A stretch of DNA of 55,457 nt, from contig BRLC01000022.1 of assembly GCA_024343425.1 (NCBI GenBank), forward strand, positions 1-55,457. Direction: 5' to 3'. The DNA comes from Rhizobiaceae bacterium MnEN-MB40S (lineage in GTDB: Bacteria; Pseudomonadota; Alphaproteobacteria; Rhizobiales; Rhizobiaceae). Below, piece after piece: positions 25,552 through 34,586 of this stretch (the stretch's first letter is position 1; the number at the start of each line of letters is the position of its first letter). The position numbers were made by a program, and so were the translations under genes. The notes beneath the pieces were generated by a model. That model was not told the DNA's origin. It saw only the letters and a program-made list of their open reading frames with translations, and made no database searches.

Positions 25552-25638
25552 TATTGTCAAGAGGCCTTTAGCGCAACCTGCAAAACACGCTCTGCCAGGC
25601 ATGCGATTGCGTTTGACAGTCAAGGCGCAATTCACTAT

Positions 25639-25654
25639 TTGGTCAACCAACCAA
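25639..25654. promoter_or_regulatory. Operator 2, TTGGT-N6-ACCAA
   Basis: TTGGTCAACCAACCAA, extended to a 20-bp dyad (ATTTGGT ... ACCAAAT). It ends 25 nt before the ATG at 25680 and is identical over 20 bp to operator 4 at 32650-32669. Confidence 0.82.
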
Positions 25655-25679
25655 ATTATAAATGGCCGGGGAGAAGGAC

Positions 25680-26663
25680 ATGCGGGTCGTCATAACGGGA
25701 GCCGGCGGTTTCGTCGGATCCGCTCTTTTGCAGCGGCTGGCGACCAGCGGCAGGCTTTCACCGAATACTCCGCAGATTTCTGAACTGGTGGCGGTCGATT
25801 CCGTTGTGTCAGGCGGCCCCGAAGGGGCTGTGATTTTGGAAGGCGACATTCGCGATGCGTCGGTGCAGCAGCGCATTGCGGAAAAGCCCTGCGACGTGAT
25901 CTTTCATCTGGCCGCCGTGCCTGGCGGCGCAGCGGCGCGCGACTACGACCTCGGCTGGTCCGTGAATGTCGAGGCGACCGCCGCCCTGTTCGCCGCCGTC
26001 GCGGCGCAGGACAATCCGGCGCGTCTGGTGTTTTCGTCCAGTATCGGCGTGTTCGGCGTGCCGCTGCCGAAGGACAGGGTCGACGACGCGACGCTGCCGC
26101 TTCCCACCATGAGCTACGGCGCCCAGAAGCTGATGATGGAGATCCTGCTTGCCGACTACGCGCGGCGCGGCCTTATCGACGGCATTGCCGTGCGTCTTCC
26201 GGGGATCATTGCCCGGCCCCGCCAGCCCGGCGGGCATCTTTCGGCCTATATGAGCGACATCCTGCATGCGCTGGCTGCCGGCGAAAAATTCACCTGCCCG
26301 GTCTCGCGAACGGCGGCTTCCTGGTTCATGTCGCGGCGCCGCTGCGTGGACAATCTCGTCCACGCAGCGACGGCTTCGGCCGAAGCGCTTGGCGATCGAC
26401 GCTGTTTCAATCTGCCGGCGCTGCATCTCACAATGGATGAACTGGTTGAAGGCGTGGTCGAACATTTCGGCCCTTCGGTGCGCGATCTGGTCGACTACGC
26501 ACCGGACGCGACGCTGGAAGCGCAGTTCGGCGCCTATCCGCCGATCGAGACGGCGATCGCCGACGCCGCCGGTTTCGTCCATGACGGCGCCGCCGCCGAT
26601 CTGGTGTCGCGGGCGCTCGATCTGGAATCCACCAAGACGGCGAATACGGGAGCAGTCGCATGA
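25680..26663 (+). CDS. NAD-dependent epimerase/dehydrogenase, D-erythronate dehydrogenase (DenD)-like
   Basis: 327 aa from the ATG at 25680, with GGGGAG 6 nt upstream; the in-frame ATG at 25662 lacks such a site. Extended SDR: MRVVITGAGGFVGSALL binds NAD, FSSSIGVFG carries the catalytic Ser, and Y-GAQ-K is the active-site pair. Overall it resembles DenD-type proteins that oxidise four-carbon sugar acids and related aromatic-pathway members. First gene of a six-gene plus-strand operon (25680-30850) with overlaps or short gaps, controlled by operator 2. Confidence 0.85.
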   Translation: MRVVITGAGGFVGSALLQRLATSGRLSPNTPQISELVAVDSVVSGGPEGAVILEGDIRDASVQQRIAEKPCDVIFHLAAVPGGAAARDYDLGWSVNVEATAALFAAVAAQDNPARLVFSSSIGVFGVPLPKDRVDDATLPLPTMSYGAQKLMMEILLADYARRGLIDGIAVRLPGIIARPRQPGGHLSAYMSDILHALAAGEKFTCPVSRTAASWFMSRRRCVDNLVHAATASAEALGDRRCFNLPALHLTMDELVEGVVEHFGPSVRDLVDYAPDATLEAQFGAYPPIETAIADAAGFVHDGAAADLVSRALDLESTKTANTGAVA

Positions 26664-27241
26664 ACAAACCGGTCAGACGGGTCGTCACGGGGCATGACGA
26701 GAACGGCAAGGCCATCGTGCTGACGGATGGTGATCCGCCCGTGGTGACGACCAGCCCGGTGCAGGAGGGGCTCGCCTTCTTCGAGATCTGGAACACCAGC
26801 GCGACTCCGACAACAATCCTTCCGGAATTCGATGAGCCGACCGTTCGGCACAAGGGGACTGCGCCGCCAAAGAACGGAACGGTGATCCGCATTGTCGACA
26901 TGCCGCCGGAAGGCCCCGACGGACCGCAACTCGACAAGGAGCAGGCAAAGAAGCTGTTTTCGGCCGTGGGGCTTGAAGAAAACGCCGAGCACCACAAGGC
27001 CGGCCGTCACCCGCTCATGCACAGGACCGAATCGATCGATTACGGCATCGTCTTGGCCGGCGAGATCGTCCTGCTGCTGGACGACAGCGAGGTGCATCTC
27101 AAACAGGGAGACGTCGTCGTCCAGCGCGGCACCATTCATGCATGGACAAACCGAACGGACGAGATTTGCCGTATGGCCTTCATATTGACCGATGGTGAAT
27201 TCGATCCCAATCTTGCCGAGACGTTCGACCAGCAAGATTGA
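26660..27241 (+). CDS. Cupin domain protein
   Basis: 193 aa, start overlapping the epimerase stop by four bases. A single cupin barrel in the C-terminal half: HPLMHRTESIDYGIVLAGE, then LKQGDVVVQRGTIHAWTNR, with the metal-type histidines. The N-terminal half (to about 100) looks like a second, degenerate jelly-roll segment with YxF-like substrate pockets (FFEIWNTSATPTTI). Such proteins often act with aromatic or sugar-acid degradation enzymes as metal-dependent isomerases or sensors. No specific reaction can be assigned. Confidence 0.85.
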   Translation: MNKPVRRVVTGHDENGKAIVLTDGDPPVVTTSPVQEGLAFFEIWNTSATPTTILPEFDEPTVRHKGTAPPKNGTVIRIVDMPPEGPDGPQLDKEQAKKLFSAVGLEENAEHHKAGRHPLMHRTESIDYGIVLAGEIVLLLDDSEVHLKQGDVVVQRGTIHAWTNRTDEICRMAFILTDGEFDPNLAETFDQQD

Positions 27242-27249
27242 CGGGAGAG

Positions 27250-28032
27250 ATGCAGGTGGAAGAGACGCGATTGGTTCCAAGGACGCCAACGTTCCGGCTC
27301 GACGGGCGAAAGGCGCTGATCTCGGGCGCCGGCAGAGGCATCGGGTTCGCCTGTGCTGCGGCGCTGGCGGAGGCCGGCGCAGCCGTAACGCTGATATCAC
27401 GAAGCGCCGGCGAGATCGAAGCGGCGGCCGAGGCCCTGCGTTCGCAAGGCCGCGACGCCCGCGCGGCAGTCCTCGACGTCACGGATACAGCCGCCGTCCG
27501 TAAGTTCATAGACGAAGGCGAGCGCCACGACATACTGGTCAACAACGCCGGAACCAATCGGCCCGGCCCGTTCCTGGAGGCGACGGAAGAAAATTTCGAC
27601 GTCATCATGAATTTGAATGTCAGGGCCGCCTATTTCATGACCCAGGCCTTCGCCCGCCGTCTGACGGCGGAAGCGGGAACCGGATCCATTATCAACATAT
27701 CCTCGCAGATGGGGCTGGTCGGGGCAGTGAATCGAACGCTCTATTGCGCCTCGAAACATGCGATGGAAGGCTTCACCAAGGCGATGGCGGTGGAGCTCGC
27801 GCCAATGGGCATTCGCGTCAATACGCTTTGCCCGACCTTCATAGAAACGGAGTTGACGCGTCCGTATTTCGAGAACACAGCGTTTCGCGACGAGGTTTTG
27901 TCAAAGATCAAGCTTGGACGGGTAGGACAAATCGAAGATCTGATGGGCGCTGTCGTCTTTCTGGCTTCCGATGCGTCTGCCATGGTGACGGGCGCTCCGC
28001 TTGTCGTCGACGGCGGCTGGACAGCGGATTAA
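27250..28032 (+). CDS. Short-chain dehydrogenase/reductase
   Basis: 260 aa from the ATG at 27250 with GGGAG just upstream; the in-frame TTG at 27238 lies within the previous stop region. Classical [22 protein letters not shown], Ser in INISSQMGL, and catalytic Y-CAS-K. The C-terminus VDGGWTAD is typical of gluconate 5-dehydrogenase or 2-dehydro-3-deoxy-gluconate oxidoreductase relatives. It is complete and probably active on a hydroxy acid intermediate of the operon. Confidence 0.88.
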   Translation: MQVEETRLVPRTPTFRLDGRKALISGAGRGIGFACAAALAEAGAAVTLISRSAGEIEAAAEALRSQGRDARAAVLDVTDTAAVRKFIDEGERHDILVNNAGTNRPGPFLEATEENFDVIMNLNVRAAYFMTQAFARRLTAEAGTGSIINISSQMGLVGAVNRTLYCASKHAMEGFTKAMAVELAPMGIRVNTLCPTFIETELTRPYFENTAFRDEVLSKIKLGRVGQIEDLMGAVVFLASDASAMVTGAPLVVDGGWTAD

Positions 28033-28067
28033 TACGAGAGCGCACACGCGCATCAGGAGCAGGTGAA

Positions 28068-29357
28068 GTGATTGAATATCTGAAAAAAGGCGCCGACGAG
28101 GCGGAAACCGGAGAGGCCGACCGCAAGGTCCGCCAGACCGTGGAATCCATTCTGGAAGATGTGACGGCGCGCGGCGACGCGGCGGTGCGGGAGCTGTCGG
28201 AGAAGTTCGACAAATGGTCTCCGGAAAGTTTCAGGCTTACCGACGCCGAGATTGCAAGTCTGATCGACAGCCTGCCGGAAGAAGTGCTGGCCGACATCGA
28301 CTTCGCGCAGGCGCAGATCCGCAATTTTGCCGAAGCCCAGCTCGCATCGATGAAGGAGATCGAGATTGAAACCCTGCCGGGGGTCAAGCTCGGGCATAAA
28401 CACGTGCCAGTCGGCAGCGTCGGCTGTTACATCCCCGGCGGACGCTATCCGATGGTCGCTTCGGCCCATATGAGCGTGTTGACCGCAAAGGTCGCCGGCG
28501 TCGACCGGGTGATTGCCTGCACGCCGCCGCTCAACGGCGTGGCTCCTGCCGCAACCATCGCCGCGATGGCGAAGGCCGGCGCCGACGAGATCTATCTGCT
28601 CGGCGGCGTCCAGGCCGTGGCGGCCATGGCGCTCGGAACAGATGCGATCAGTCCCGTCGACATGCTGGTCGGCCCCGGCAACGCCTTCGTCGCCGAAGCC
28701 AAGCGCCAGCTTTACGGCAAGGTCGGCATCGATCTCTTCGCCGGACCGACCGAAACTCTGGTGATCGCCGACGATACGGTCGACGCTGAAATTTGCGCCG
28801 TCGACCTGCTGGGCCAGGCCGAACACGGGCCGACCTCGCCGGCGATCCTGCTGACGACGTCGAAGCGGATCGCCTCTTCCATCGAGGAGGAAATCGAGCG
28901 GCAACTGGAGACGCTGCCGACAGCCGATATCGCCCGGGTGTCCTGGCGAGACCACGGGCAGGTCATCCTCTGCGACACGGATGAGGAAATGCTGGCCGAG
29001 GCCGACCGGATCGCCTCCGAGCACGTGCAGGTGATGACCGCCAATCCGCGGTGGTTCCTGGAGAACATGCGCAATTACGGCGCGCTGTTCCTCGGTCCCC
29101 GCACCAATGTCGCCTATGGCGACAAGGTCATCGGGACCAATCACACGCTGCCGACGAAGAAGGCGGCGCGCTATACCGGGGGGCTCTGGGTCGGCAAGTT
29201 CCTCAAGACCTGCACCTATCAGGAAGTGCTGACCGACGAGGCCAGCGCCATGGTGGGCGAATACTGCTCGCGGCTCTGCGCCATCGAGAATTTCGCCGGC
29301 CACAAGGAACAGGCTGATATCCGCGTCCGCCGCTACGGCGGCAAGAATGCTGCTTGA
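28068..29357 (+). CDS. Histidinol dehydrogenase-family enzyme (HpsN-like)
   Basis: 429 aa from the GTG at 28068, preceded by AGGAG; the longer in-frame reading overlaps the SDR gene and is an artefact. The zinc site motif Q-AE-H of HisD is present ([11 protein letters not shown]), as are [20 protein letters not shown] and the late [10 protein letters not shown] with its His ligand. It sits in a catabolic operon and begins like sulfopropanediol 3-dehydrogenase (IEYLKKG), so it is better read as an alcohol-to-acid four-electron dehydrogenase than as a histidine biosynthesis enzyme. Confidence 0.88.
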   Translation: MIEYLKKGADEAETGEADRKVRQTVESILEDVTARGDAAVRELSEKFDKWSPESFRLTDAEIASLIDSLPEEVLADIDFAQAQIRNFAEAQLASMKEIEIETLPGVKLGHKHVPVGSVGCYIPGGRYPMVASAHMSVLTAKVAGVDRVIACTPPLNGVAPAATIAAMAKAGADEIYLLGGVQAVAAMALGTDAISPVDMLVGPGNAFVAEAKRQLYGKVGIDLFAGPTETLVIADDTVDAEICAVDLLGQAEHGPTSPAILLTTSKRIASSIEEEIERQLETLPTADIARVSWRDHGQVILCDTDEEMLAEADRIASEHVQVMTANPRWFLENMRNYGALFLGPRTNVAYGDKVIGTNHTLPTKKAARYTGGLWVGKFLKTCTYQEVLTDEASAMVGEYCSRLCAIENFAGHKEQADIRVRRYGGKNAA

Positions 29358-29367
29358 GGAATAACCG

Positions 29368-30360
29368 ATGAAGCTTGCAACGATCGACAACGGAACACGG
29401 GACGGAGAACTTGTCGTCGTCTCGGACGACCTTTCCCAGGCGGTTTCGGCCAAGGCGATCGCGCCCAACCTGCTGACGGTCATGGAGGACTGGGACAACC
29501 ATGAAATGGCCTTGCGCGATCTGGCCTATCAGTTGCAGGAGGGCGATGCCGAGGGCGCCTTTGCTTTCGACCAGTCGCAAGCGCTGTCGCCCCTGCCGCG
29601 GTCGTTCCAGTGGATCGACGGGTCCTGCTTCAAGAATCATCTGCGGCTGATGGCGCTCGCAACCGGACGCGATCCCGAGATCGAGATGAATTCTCCCTTC
29701 CCGCTGATGTACCAGGGCATGTCCGATGATTTCTATCGCCCGCAGGGTGAAATCGCCCTTCCGAGAGAGGAAGACCAGATCGATTTCGAGGGTGAGATCG
29801 GCGTTGTCCTGAGCGAAGTCCCCATGGGAACGAAGGCCGAGGACGCCGAAAAATACATCAAGCTTGTCCTTCTCATCAACGATGTGAGTTGCCGGGCTTT
29901 CGTCAAGCGCGAGATCACCGTCGGTTTCGGCTGGATGAACGCCAAGCCGTCGACCGCTTTCTCGCCCGTCGCGGTGACGCCCGATACGCTCGGCGATGCT
30001 TGGCGGGACGGCAGGCTGCATCTGCCGCTCAATGTGACCTGGAACGGAGAGCTGTTCGGCAGGCCGAACGGGTCGGAAATGAGCTTTTCCTTTCCCGAAC
30101 TAATCGAACACGCAGCGCATACGCGAAAGCTTGCCGCCGGAACCCTGTTCGGCTCGGGCACGGTTTCCAACAAGGCTTACCGGGACGTCGGATCGGCCTG
30201 CATCGCCGAACGACGCTCCATCGAGAACATCGAGGAAGGGGGCGCGAAGACCGACTTCATGAAGTTCGGCGATCGCGTCCGCATGGAAATGTTCGATGGG
30301 GACGGTCATTCGATTTTCGGAGCGATCGACCAGACCATCGCCCAGTACAAACCTGTGTGA
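29368..30360 (+). CDS. Fumarylacetoacetate hydrolase family protein
   Basis: 330 aa, start preceded by GAGGAA. The FAH core is clear: DFEGEIGVVLSEVPMG provides the acidic metal ligands, followed by LVLLINDVSCRAF and AAGTLFGSGTVSN. Family members hydrolyse C-C bonds of acylpyruvates or decarboxylate or hydrate 2-oxo-pentenoates after ring cleavage. In this operon it is a natural late step following extradiol cleavage. It lies 10 nt after the HisD-like gene. Confidence 0.9.
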   Translation: MKLATIDNGTRDGELVVVSDDLSQAVSAKAIAPNLLTVMEDWDNHEMALRDLAYQLQEGDAEGAFAFDQSQALSPLPRSFQWIDGSCFKNHLRLMALATGRDPEIEMNSPFPLMYQGMSDDFYRPQGEIALPREEDQIDFEGEIGVVLSEVPMGTKAEDAEKYIKLVLLINDVSCRAFVKREITVGFGWMNAKPSTAFSPVAVTPDTLGDAWRDGRLHLPLNVTWNGELFGRPNGSEMSFSFPELIEHAAHTRKLAAGTLFGSGTVSNKAYRDVGSACIAERRSIENIEEGGAKTDFMKFGDRVRMEMFDGDGHSIFGAIDQTIAQYKPV

Positions 30361-30364
30361 CGAT

Positions 30365-30850
30365 ATGAACGACAGGCCTTTCCCCGATCTCAAGCCCCAT
30401 CACGCCGGCCTCAATGTTCGCGATCTCGAGGAGTCGATCGCCTTCTGGACGGATACGTTCGGTTTCGAGGAGGATTTCCGCGCCGAGATCCCGCCGATCA
30501 AGGCGAAGATCGCCTTCCTGAAACGCGACGGCTACCGGCTGGAACTGTTTCAGATCGAGGGATCGGCGGCGGTTCCGCAAGAACGGTTACGCCCCAATAC
30601 GGATCTCGATATCCAGGGCACCAAGCACATCTGCTTCAGTGTCGAGGACCCGCAGGTCGCGCTGGAACAGCTTCACGACAGGGGCGTGCGCATCGTCGGC
30701 GTCATGCGTGGCCACGGCAAGCCGATGGGGGTGGAAGACGATCCGCGCCTTGACCCGGAGGGCAGGAAGGACCCCGCCATGGCCTTTTTCTTTCTGGACC
30801 CTTCAGACATTCTCGTGGAGATCATCCGCCGGTCGGATTTTCAGGACTGA
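30365..30850 (+). CDS. VOC family (glyoxalase/bleomycin resistance fold) protein
   Basis: 161 aa from the ATG at 30365, 4 nt after the FAH stop; the longer frame overlaps FAH. Two VOC modules are visible (HHAGLNVRDLEESIAFWTD and KHICFSVEDPQVALEQL), ending FFFLDPSDILVEIIRR with the conserved Glu. A metal-dependent lyase, isomerase or dioxygenase is possible. It is the last gene of the operon and is followed by a terminator. Confidence 0.85.
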   Translation: MNDRPFPDLKPHHAGLNVRDLEESIAFWTDTFGFEEDFRAEIPPIKAKIAFLKRDGYRLELFQIEGSAAVPQERLRPNTDLDIQGTKHICFSVEDPQVALEQLHDRGVRIVGVMRGHGKPMGVEDDPRLDPEGRKDPAMAFFFLDPSDILVEIIRRSDFQD

Positions 30851-30857
30851 ATAGGTC

Positions 30858-30883
30858 AGCCGGGCTGTGAGAGCCCGGCTTTT
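30858..30883. terminator. Intrinsic terminator between convergent operons
   Basis: AGCCGGGCT and AGCCCGGCT form a 9-bp GC-rich stem with a 5-nt loop (30858-30880), followed by TTT on the plus strand. It lies between the converging VOC gene and the dioxygenase gene. Confidence 0.75.
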
Positions 30884-30889
30884 GAAGGA

Positions 30890-31888
30890 TCAGACGAACA
30901 GCGTCGTTTTCGCCATGTCGTCCTCTGCGTGGGTGTTTTCCGCGGGAGGGAAGGATTCGAACATCGAGTGCGGCATCTTCTGATTGCGATAATAGACGTT
31001 CGATCCCTGCGCCGGCGTCCAGCGCACGGTTTCGAAATCCGGCTCGTAATTGTGATAACCGCCGGAATTGAGTTCGATCCGCAGGCCGCCGGGCTCGCGG
31101 AAATAGAGATAGTCCTGTTCTCCCATGCCGTGACGCCCCGGACCGAATTCGATCGGAACATCCGCGTCCAGCAGCACGTCGGCGGCGCGGCGCAATTCCT
31201 CGCGCTGGTCGACCCAGAAAGCGACATGATTGACCCGTCCCGGCACGCCTGAGAAATCGGCGACGAGGCCGAAATCGTGAGAGCGCTCGCAGACCGTCGT
31301 CATGGCGAAGACCACGAAATCGCCGAAACCGGCCTCTTCATCCGCAATGGTCGATTCCATATAGCGGTGACCGAGTGCTTCGCGATACCAGTTGGCGTCC
31401 TCTTCCGGATTGGCCGTCGTGACGGTCACGTGATCGAGCGATCGCGCGGCGACGCCGCGCGGGTTGAACCTTTGCGGCCGGTTCGGGAAGATCGGCGCCA
31501 TGTCGCCTTCGCCGGTGAAGCGCGTCACGTCCCAGAATAGGTAGTGTTCATGGCCGCCGGGTCCGCGATAGTGATAGGCCTTGCCGCGGCCGGCCGTCGC
31601 GTCCACCCAGCCGATTCCGTAACCGGTCGCCTCGATACGCTTGACGGCTTTTTCGAGCTGGTCGGGACCCTGGGCGCGCCAGCCGATATGACCGAGCGCG
31701 GGCTTGTCGCCCTCGATGATTTCCAGGCAGTGGTAGAAATGATCTCCCCAGCCTCGCATATAGACGGACTTGCCGTCTCGCCCCGATTCTTCCAGACCCA
31801 CGACCGTCTTGAAGAATGCGACGGATTCTTCGAATTTCGGCGATACGATCTGCACATGGGCCAATTGCGACAACAGACGCTCGTACAT
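30890..31888 (-). CDS. Extradiol ring-cleavage dioxygenase of the VOC family (catechol 2,3-dioxygenase-like)
   Basis: 332 aa with two VOC repeats. Iron ligands of type I extradiol dioxygenases can be read in order: His in SLDHVTV, His in VNHVAFWVD and Glu in LRIELNSGGY. A long C-terminal tail (about 285-332) follows. It cleaves a catechol or related ortho-dihydroxy ring next to a hydroxyl group. It is transcribed alone from the region holding operator 3, divergently from the TetR gene at 32002, a typical regulator-target arrangement. Confidence 0.9.
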   Translation of the reverse strand: MYERLLSQLAHVQIVSPKFEESVAFFKTVVGLEESGRDGKSVYMRGWGDHFYHCLEIIEGDKPALGHIGWRAQGPDQLEKAVKRIEATGYGIGWVDATAGRGKAYHYRGPGGHEHYLFWDVTRFTGEGDMAPIFPNRPQRFNPRGVAARSLDHVTVTTANPEEDANWYREALGHRYMESTIADEEAGFGDFVVFAMTTVCERSHDFGLVADFSGVPGRVNHVAFWVDQREELRRAADVLLDADVPIEFGPGRHGMGEQDYLYFREPGGLRIELNSGGYHNYEPDFETVRWTPAQGSNVYYRNQKMPHSMFESFPPAENTHAEDDMAKTTLFV

Positions 31889-31942
31889 GGTGTCCTCCCT
31901 GATAGACGATACGCTTGATGCTAGTGTCGGCTTCGACCTATA

Positions 31943-31960
31943 TTAGAACGAAGATTCTAA
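31943..31960. promoter_or_regulatory. Second dyad in dioxygenase-tetR intergenic region
   Basis: TTAGAA-cgaaga-TTCTAA has 6-bp arms. It lies 13 nt to the left of operator 3 in the 113-bp divergent spacer. It may be a second regulator site or overlap the dioxygenase promoter. Confidence 0.4.
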
Positions 31961-31972
31961 TTCAAGAGAAAT

Positions 31973-31988
31973 TTGGTCGGGCGACCAA
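31973..31988. promoter_or_regulatory. Operator 3, TTGGT-N6-ACCAA
   Basis: TTGGTCGGGCGACCAA. The arms extend to TTTGGTCG/CGACCAAA around a GG centre. It ends 13 nt before the TetR ATG at 32002, consistent with autoregulation. Confidence 0.82.
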
Positions 31989-32001
31989 ACAGGAATGAAA
32001 T

Positions 32002-32640
32002 ATGGATATATCGGTCCGTCCGGCGACCCAGGACAGAAGCAGACAATCGCAGCAGCGTGTGCTGGACGCGGGCGAACAGATCTTGGCGGACCACGGATAT
32101 GACGGATTCTCGATCGCCGAAGTCAGCGAGCGTTCCGGCGTTTCCGTCGGCTCGATCTATCAGCGGTTCCGCAACAAGGACGTGTTGTTCACGGCCCTGC
32201 AGGATCAGATCCTGAAGCGTCTCGACAGGGAACAGGAGCAGCTGTTTCTCGATATCCAAACAGACGGTCTGAGCGACGACGCTGTCATCAACGCTGCGAT
32301 CCAGGGCATGGCGGATCATTTTCAACGCCACGAGGCGCTGTTGCGGGTGATGATCCTGCGCGGCGCAACCGACGAAGAAACGCGCGCGCGCGGCTCGCAG
32401 TCGAGCCTGGCGCTGGCGCGGCATTTCGAAACGTTCCTCATCGACCATGTTCGAGATTTTGCACACGAAAATCCGAGGATCGCAACGGATGTCAGCTTCA
32501 GAATGATCTATGCGAGCCTGACCCGGCGCATCATGTCCGGGCCCACATTCGAATCAGCGACCGCCATCGATTGGGACCGGTTCGTCAGCGAGATGAGCCG
32601 GGCCTGCAGGGCCTACCTGATCGGGGCGTCACCGCGCTGA
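32002..32640 (+). CDS. TetR family transcriptional regulator
   Basis: 212 aa. N-terminal HTH: VLDAGEQILADHGYDGFSIAEV, then SERSGVSVGSIYQRFRNKDVLF. The helical ligand-binding C-terminus shows no specific subfamily mark. Operator 3 lies directly upstream and operator 4 directly downstream. It is therefore the best candidate for the repressor that reads TTGGT-N6-ACCAA across the island, although the second TetR at 36563 cannot be excluded. Confidence 0.92.
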   Translation: MDISVRPATQDRSRQSQQRVLDAGEQILADHGYDGFSIAEVSERSGVSVGSIYQRFRNKDVLFTALQDQILKRLDREQEQLFLDIQTDGLSDDAVINAAIQGMADHFQRHEALLRVMILRGATDEETRARGSQSSLALARHFETFLIDHVRDFAHENPRIATDVSFRMIYASLTRRIMSGPTFESATAIDWDRFVSEMSRACRAYLIGASPR

Positions 32641-32651
32641 ATAAAAATTAT

Positions 32652-32676
32652 TTGGTCAACCAACCAAATTTGGTTG
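32652..32676. promoter_or_regulatory. Operator 4 with an overlapping third half-site
   Basis: TTGGTCAACCAACCAA (32652-32667) is followed by TTTGGTTG. This creates an additional perfect 16-bp palindrome, CAACCAAATTTGGTTG (32661-32676). Three half-sites in register could hold two dimers. It lies 59 nt before the GTG of the amidohydrolase. Confidence 0.82.
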
Positions 32677-32734
32677 CCTCCATCGAACCCGAAAGCTAGT
32701 GTCCCGTCGCAACAGCGGCTTGCGGGAGGACAAT

Positions 32735-33742
32735 GTGAGCACACAAACCGGTAGCGAAGGCGAACCCGTCAAGTTGATCTCGGTGGAGGAGAGTTTCCTC
32801 ATTCCGGAGATCATCGACGAACTGAAGCGTCTTGCGGGCGGCGTTCCAAGTATGAAATCGGGTCCGATCGCCGGGCCCTTCATGCCGCGGCTTCTGGATA
32901 TCGGCGCGGGCAGGATCGCGGAGATGGACGCCGACGGGGTCGACATCCAGGTGCTTGCCGTTTCCGCCCCCGGCGTGCAGAAATTCGATCCGGAAACCGG
33001 GCTGAGTCTTGCGAGGCGCGCCAATGACCGCCTGCATCAGGCGATCGCCGAGTTCCCGGATCGGTTCGCCGGTCTTGCCGTCGCTCCGCCACAAGCCGCG
33101 GCTGAAGCAGCAAAGGAGCTTGAGCGCGCGATCACTGTTCTGGGCCTGAACGGTCTCGTCATCAATTCCCACACGAACGACAAATATCTGGACGACGAGA
33201 AATTCTGGCCGCTGCTGGAAGCAGCTGAGGCGCTGAACGTTCCGGTCTATCTGCATCCGCGGGAGCCAGGCGCGGGCCTCGAAAAAACGCTGATGGCCAT
33301 GACCGGCTTCACCGTCGGATGGGGGTACGCTGTCGAGACCGGAACACACGCGCTTCGCATGATCGCCGCCGGCGTCTTCGAGCGGTTTCCGAACCTTCAG
33401 ATCGTGCTCGGTCATCTCGGAGAAACGCTGCCGTTTCTGCTCGATCGCATCGACAACCGTTATCCGTTCGAGGTCGGCGTCACCGGAATCAAGCCGTTGC
33501 CGAAGAAGCCGAGCGAGTATTTCAGGTCGAACTTCACCGTCTCGACGAGCGGCATGAATTTCCCGGCGCCTTTGCGGGCGGCGATCGACATCCTTGGCGC
33601 GGACCGTATCATGTTCGCCGCTGACTATCCGATGGAAGACCAGCGCGCTGTGGTGCAGGATTACAACGCAATAGAGCTTACACCGGAGGAACGGCGCCAG
33701 ATCAGCGAACTGACGGCGCGCCGGGTTTTCTCGATCGACTGA
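32735..33742 (+). CDS. Amidohydrolase 2 family protein, hydroxybenzoate decarboxylase-like
   Basis: 335 aa from the GTG at 32735 with GGGAGGA 6 nt upstream. The TIM-barrel ACMSD/gamma-resorcylate decarboxylase family is recognised by VEESFLIPEI (first metal Glu; the following His of gamma-resorcylate decarboxylase is Ser here, as 2,3-dihydroxybenzoate decarboxylase has Ala), VYLHPREPGAG, VLGHLGETLP and MFAADYPMED. It probably decarboxylates or hydrolyses an aromatic acid in a metal-dependent way. It heads an operon of four genes to 35709 under operator 4. Confidence 0.87.
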   Translation: MSTQTGSEGEPVKLISVEESFLIPEIIDELKRLAGGVPSMKSGPIAGPFMPRLLDIGAGRIAEMDADGVDIQVLAVSAPGVQKFDPETGLSLARRANDRLHQAIAEFPDRFAGLAVAPPQAAAEAAKELERAITVLGLNGLVINSHTNDKYLDDEKFWPLLEAAEALNVPVYLHPREPGAGLEKTLMAMTGFTVGWGYAVETGTHALRMIAAGVFERFPNLQIVLGHLGETLPFLLDRIDNRYPFEVGVTGIKPLPKKPSEYFRSNFTVSTSGMNFPAPLRAAIDILGADRIMFAADYPMEDQRAVVQDYNAIELTPEERRQISELTARRVFSID

Positions 33743-33758
33743 GTGAGGAGGGCGCCGA

Positions 33759-34586
33759 ATGGGCAATTCGCTTGAAGGACGCGTGGCGATCGTAACCGGA
33801 GGGGCCGGCGGCATAGGCTCCGCCACCTGCCGACTGCTCGGCGAGCGCGGCGCAAGAGTGGTCGTCGCCGATATCGATCGCGCCAGGGCCGAAGCGGTCG
33901 CGGATGAAGTAAGGTCTTCCGGGCGGGAGGCGATGTCCGTTACAGTCGACCTGTCCAGTGAGGAGAGCATTACAGCGATGTTCGAAACTGTCGTCGAGCG
34001 CTTCGGCCGGCTGGACATCATGGACAACAACGCCGCCATCCTGACGCCGGAACTGGCGCAGCGCGATCTGGACATCGGCGGCATGGAAACGGACGTCTGG
34101 GACATCTGCTTTGCGGTCAACACGCGCGGAACCATGCTGTGCTGTCGCGAAGCCCTGAAGATCATGGAACGCCAGCGCTCCGGGGTTATCGTCAATACGG
34201 CGTCGAACCTCGCCCTGCAGGGCAATGTCATCCAGGCCGCCTACAGCGCGTCCAAGGCTGCCATCATCCAGATGACGCGCTCCATCGCGACCTCCCATGG
34301 ACACCTCGGCATTCGCGCCAACACCGTTCTGCCAGGCCTGACGGGATCGAAATCCGCGCTCGAAAACCTGCCTGACCGCTTGCTCGAGATCGTGCGGGAG
34401 GAGACGCTTACTCCCGATCTCGGCGACCCCATGGACATCGCCCATACCGTGGCCTTTCTGGTTTCCGACGAAGCCCGCTACATCACGGGACAGGCGATCG
34501 CCGCCGATGGCGGAACATCGATCCATATCCCCGGATACGCCCGGCTGCGCGAATTCTTCCCGTCGCCGGAAGACAGGCAACCATGA
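33759..34586 (+). CDS. Short-chain dehydrogenase/reductase
   Basis: 275 aa. Complete classical SDR: IVTGGAGGIGSATCR, NNAA, Ser in VNTASNLAL and catalytic Y-SAS-K. A C-terminal extension (GYARLREFFPSPEDRQP) follows the usual DGGTS end. Its stop overlaps the next SDR start, so the two SDRs are co-translated. Its role is probably oxidation or reduction of a cyclic alcohol, such as a dihydrodiol, in the aromatic pathway; this is inference from context. Confidence 0.88.
   Translation: MGNSLEGRVAIVTGGAGGIGSATCRLLGERGARVVVADIDRARAEAVADEVRSSGREAMSVTVDLSSEESITAMFETVVERFGRLDIMDNNAAILTPELAQRDLDIGGMETDVWDICFAVNTRGTMLCCREALKIMERQRSGVIVNTASNLALQGNVIQAAYSASKAAIIQMTRSIATSHGHLGIRANTVLPGLTGSKSALENLPDRLLEIVREETLTPDLGDPMDIAHTVAFLVSDEARYITGQAIAADGGTSIHIPGYARLREFFPSPEDRQP

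Noticed and set aside
28068..29357. Histidine biosynthesis gene hisD
   Set aside because: No other his gene is adjacent, and the operon is catabolic; the family is right but the role is probably different.
30950..30966. T-loop-like GGATTCGAAC
   Set aside because: It is part of the extradiol dioxygenase coding sequence; no cloverleaf flanks it.
32696..34231. 511-codon minus-strand frame opposite the amidohydrolase and SDR
   Set aside because: Both plus-strand genes have complete family motifs and ribosome-binding sites; the antisense frame has shadow composition.
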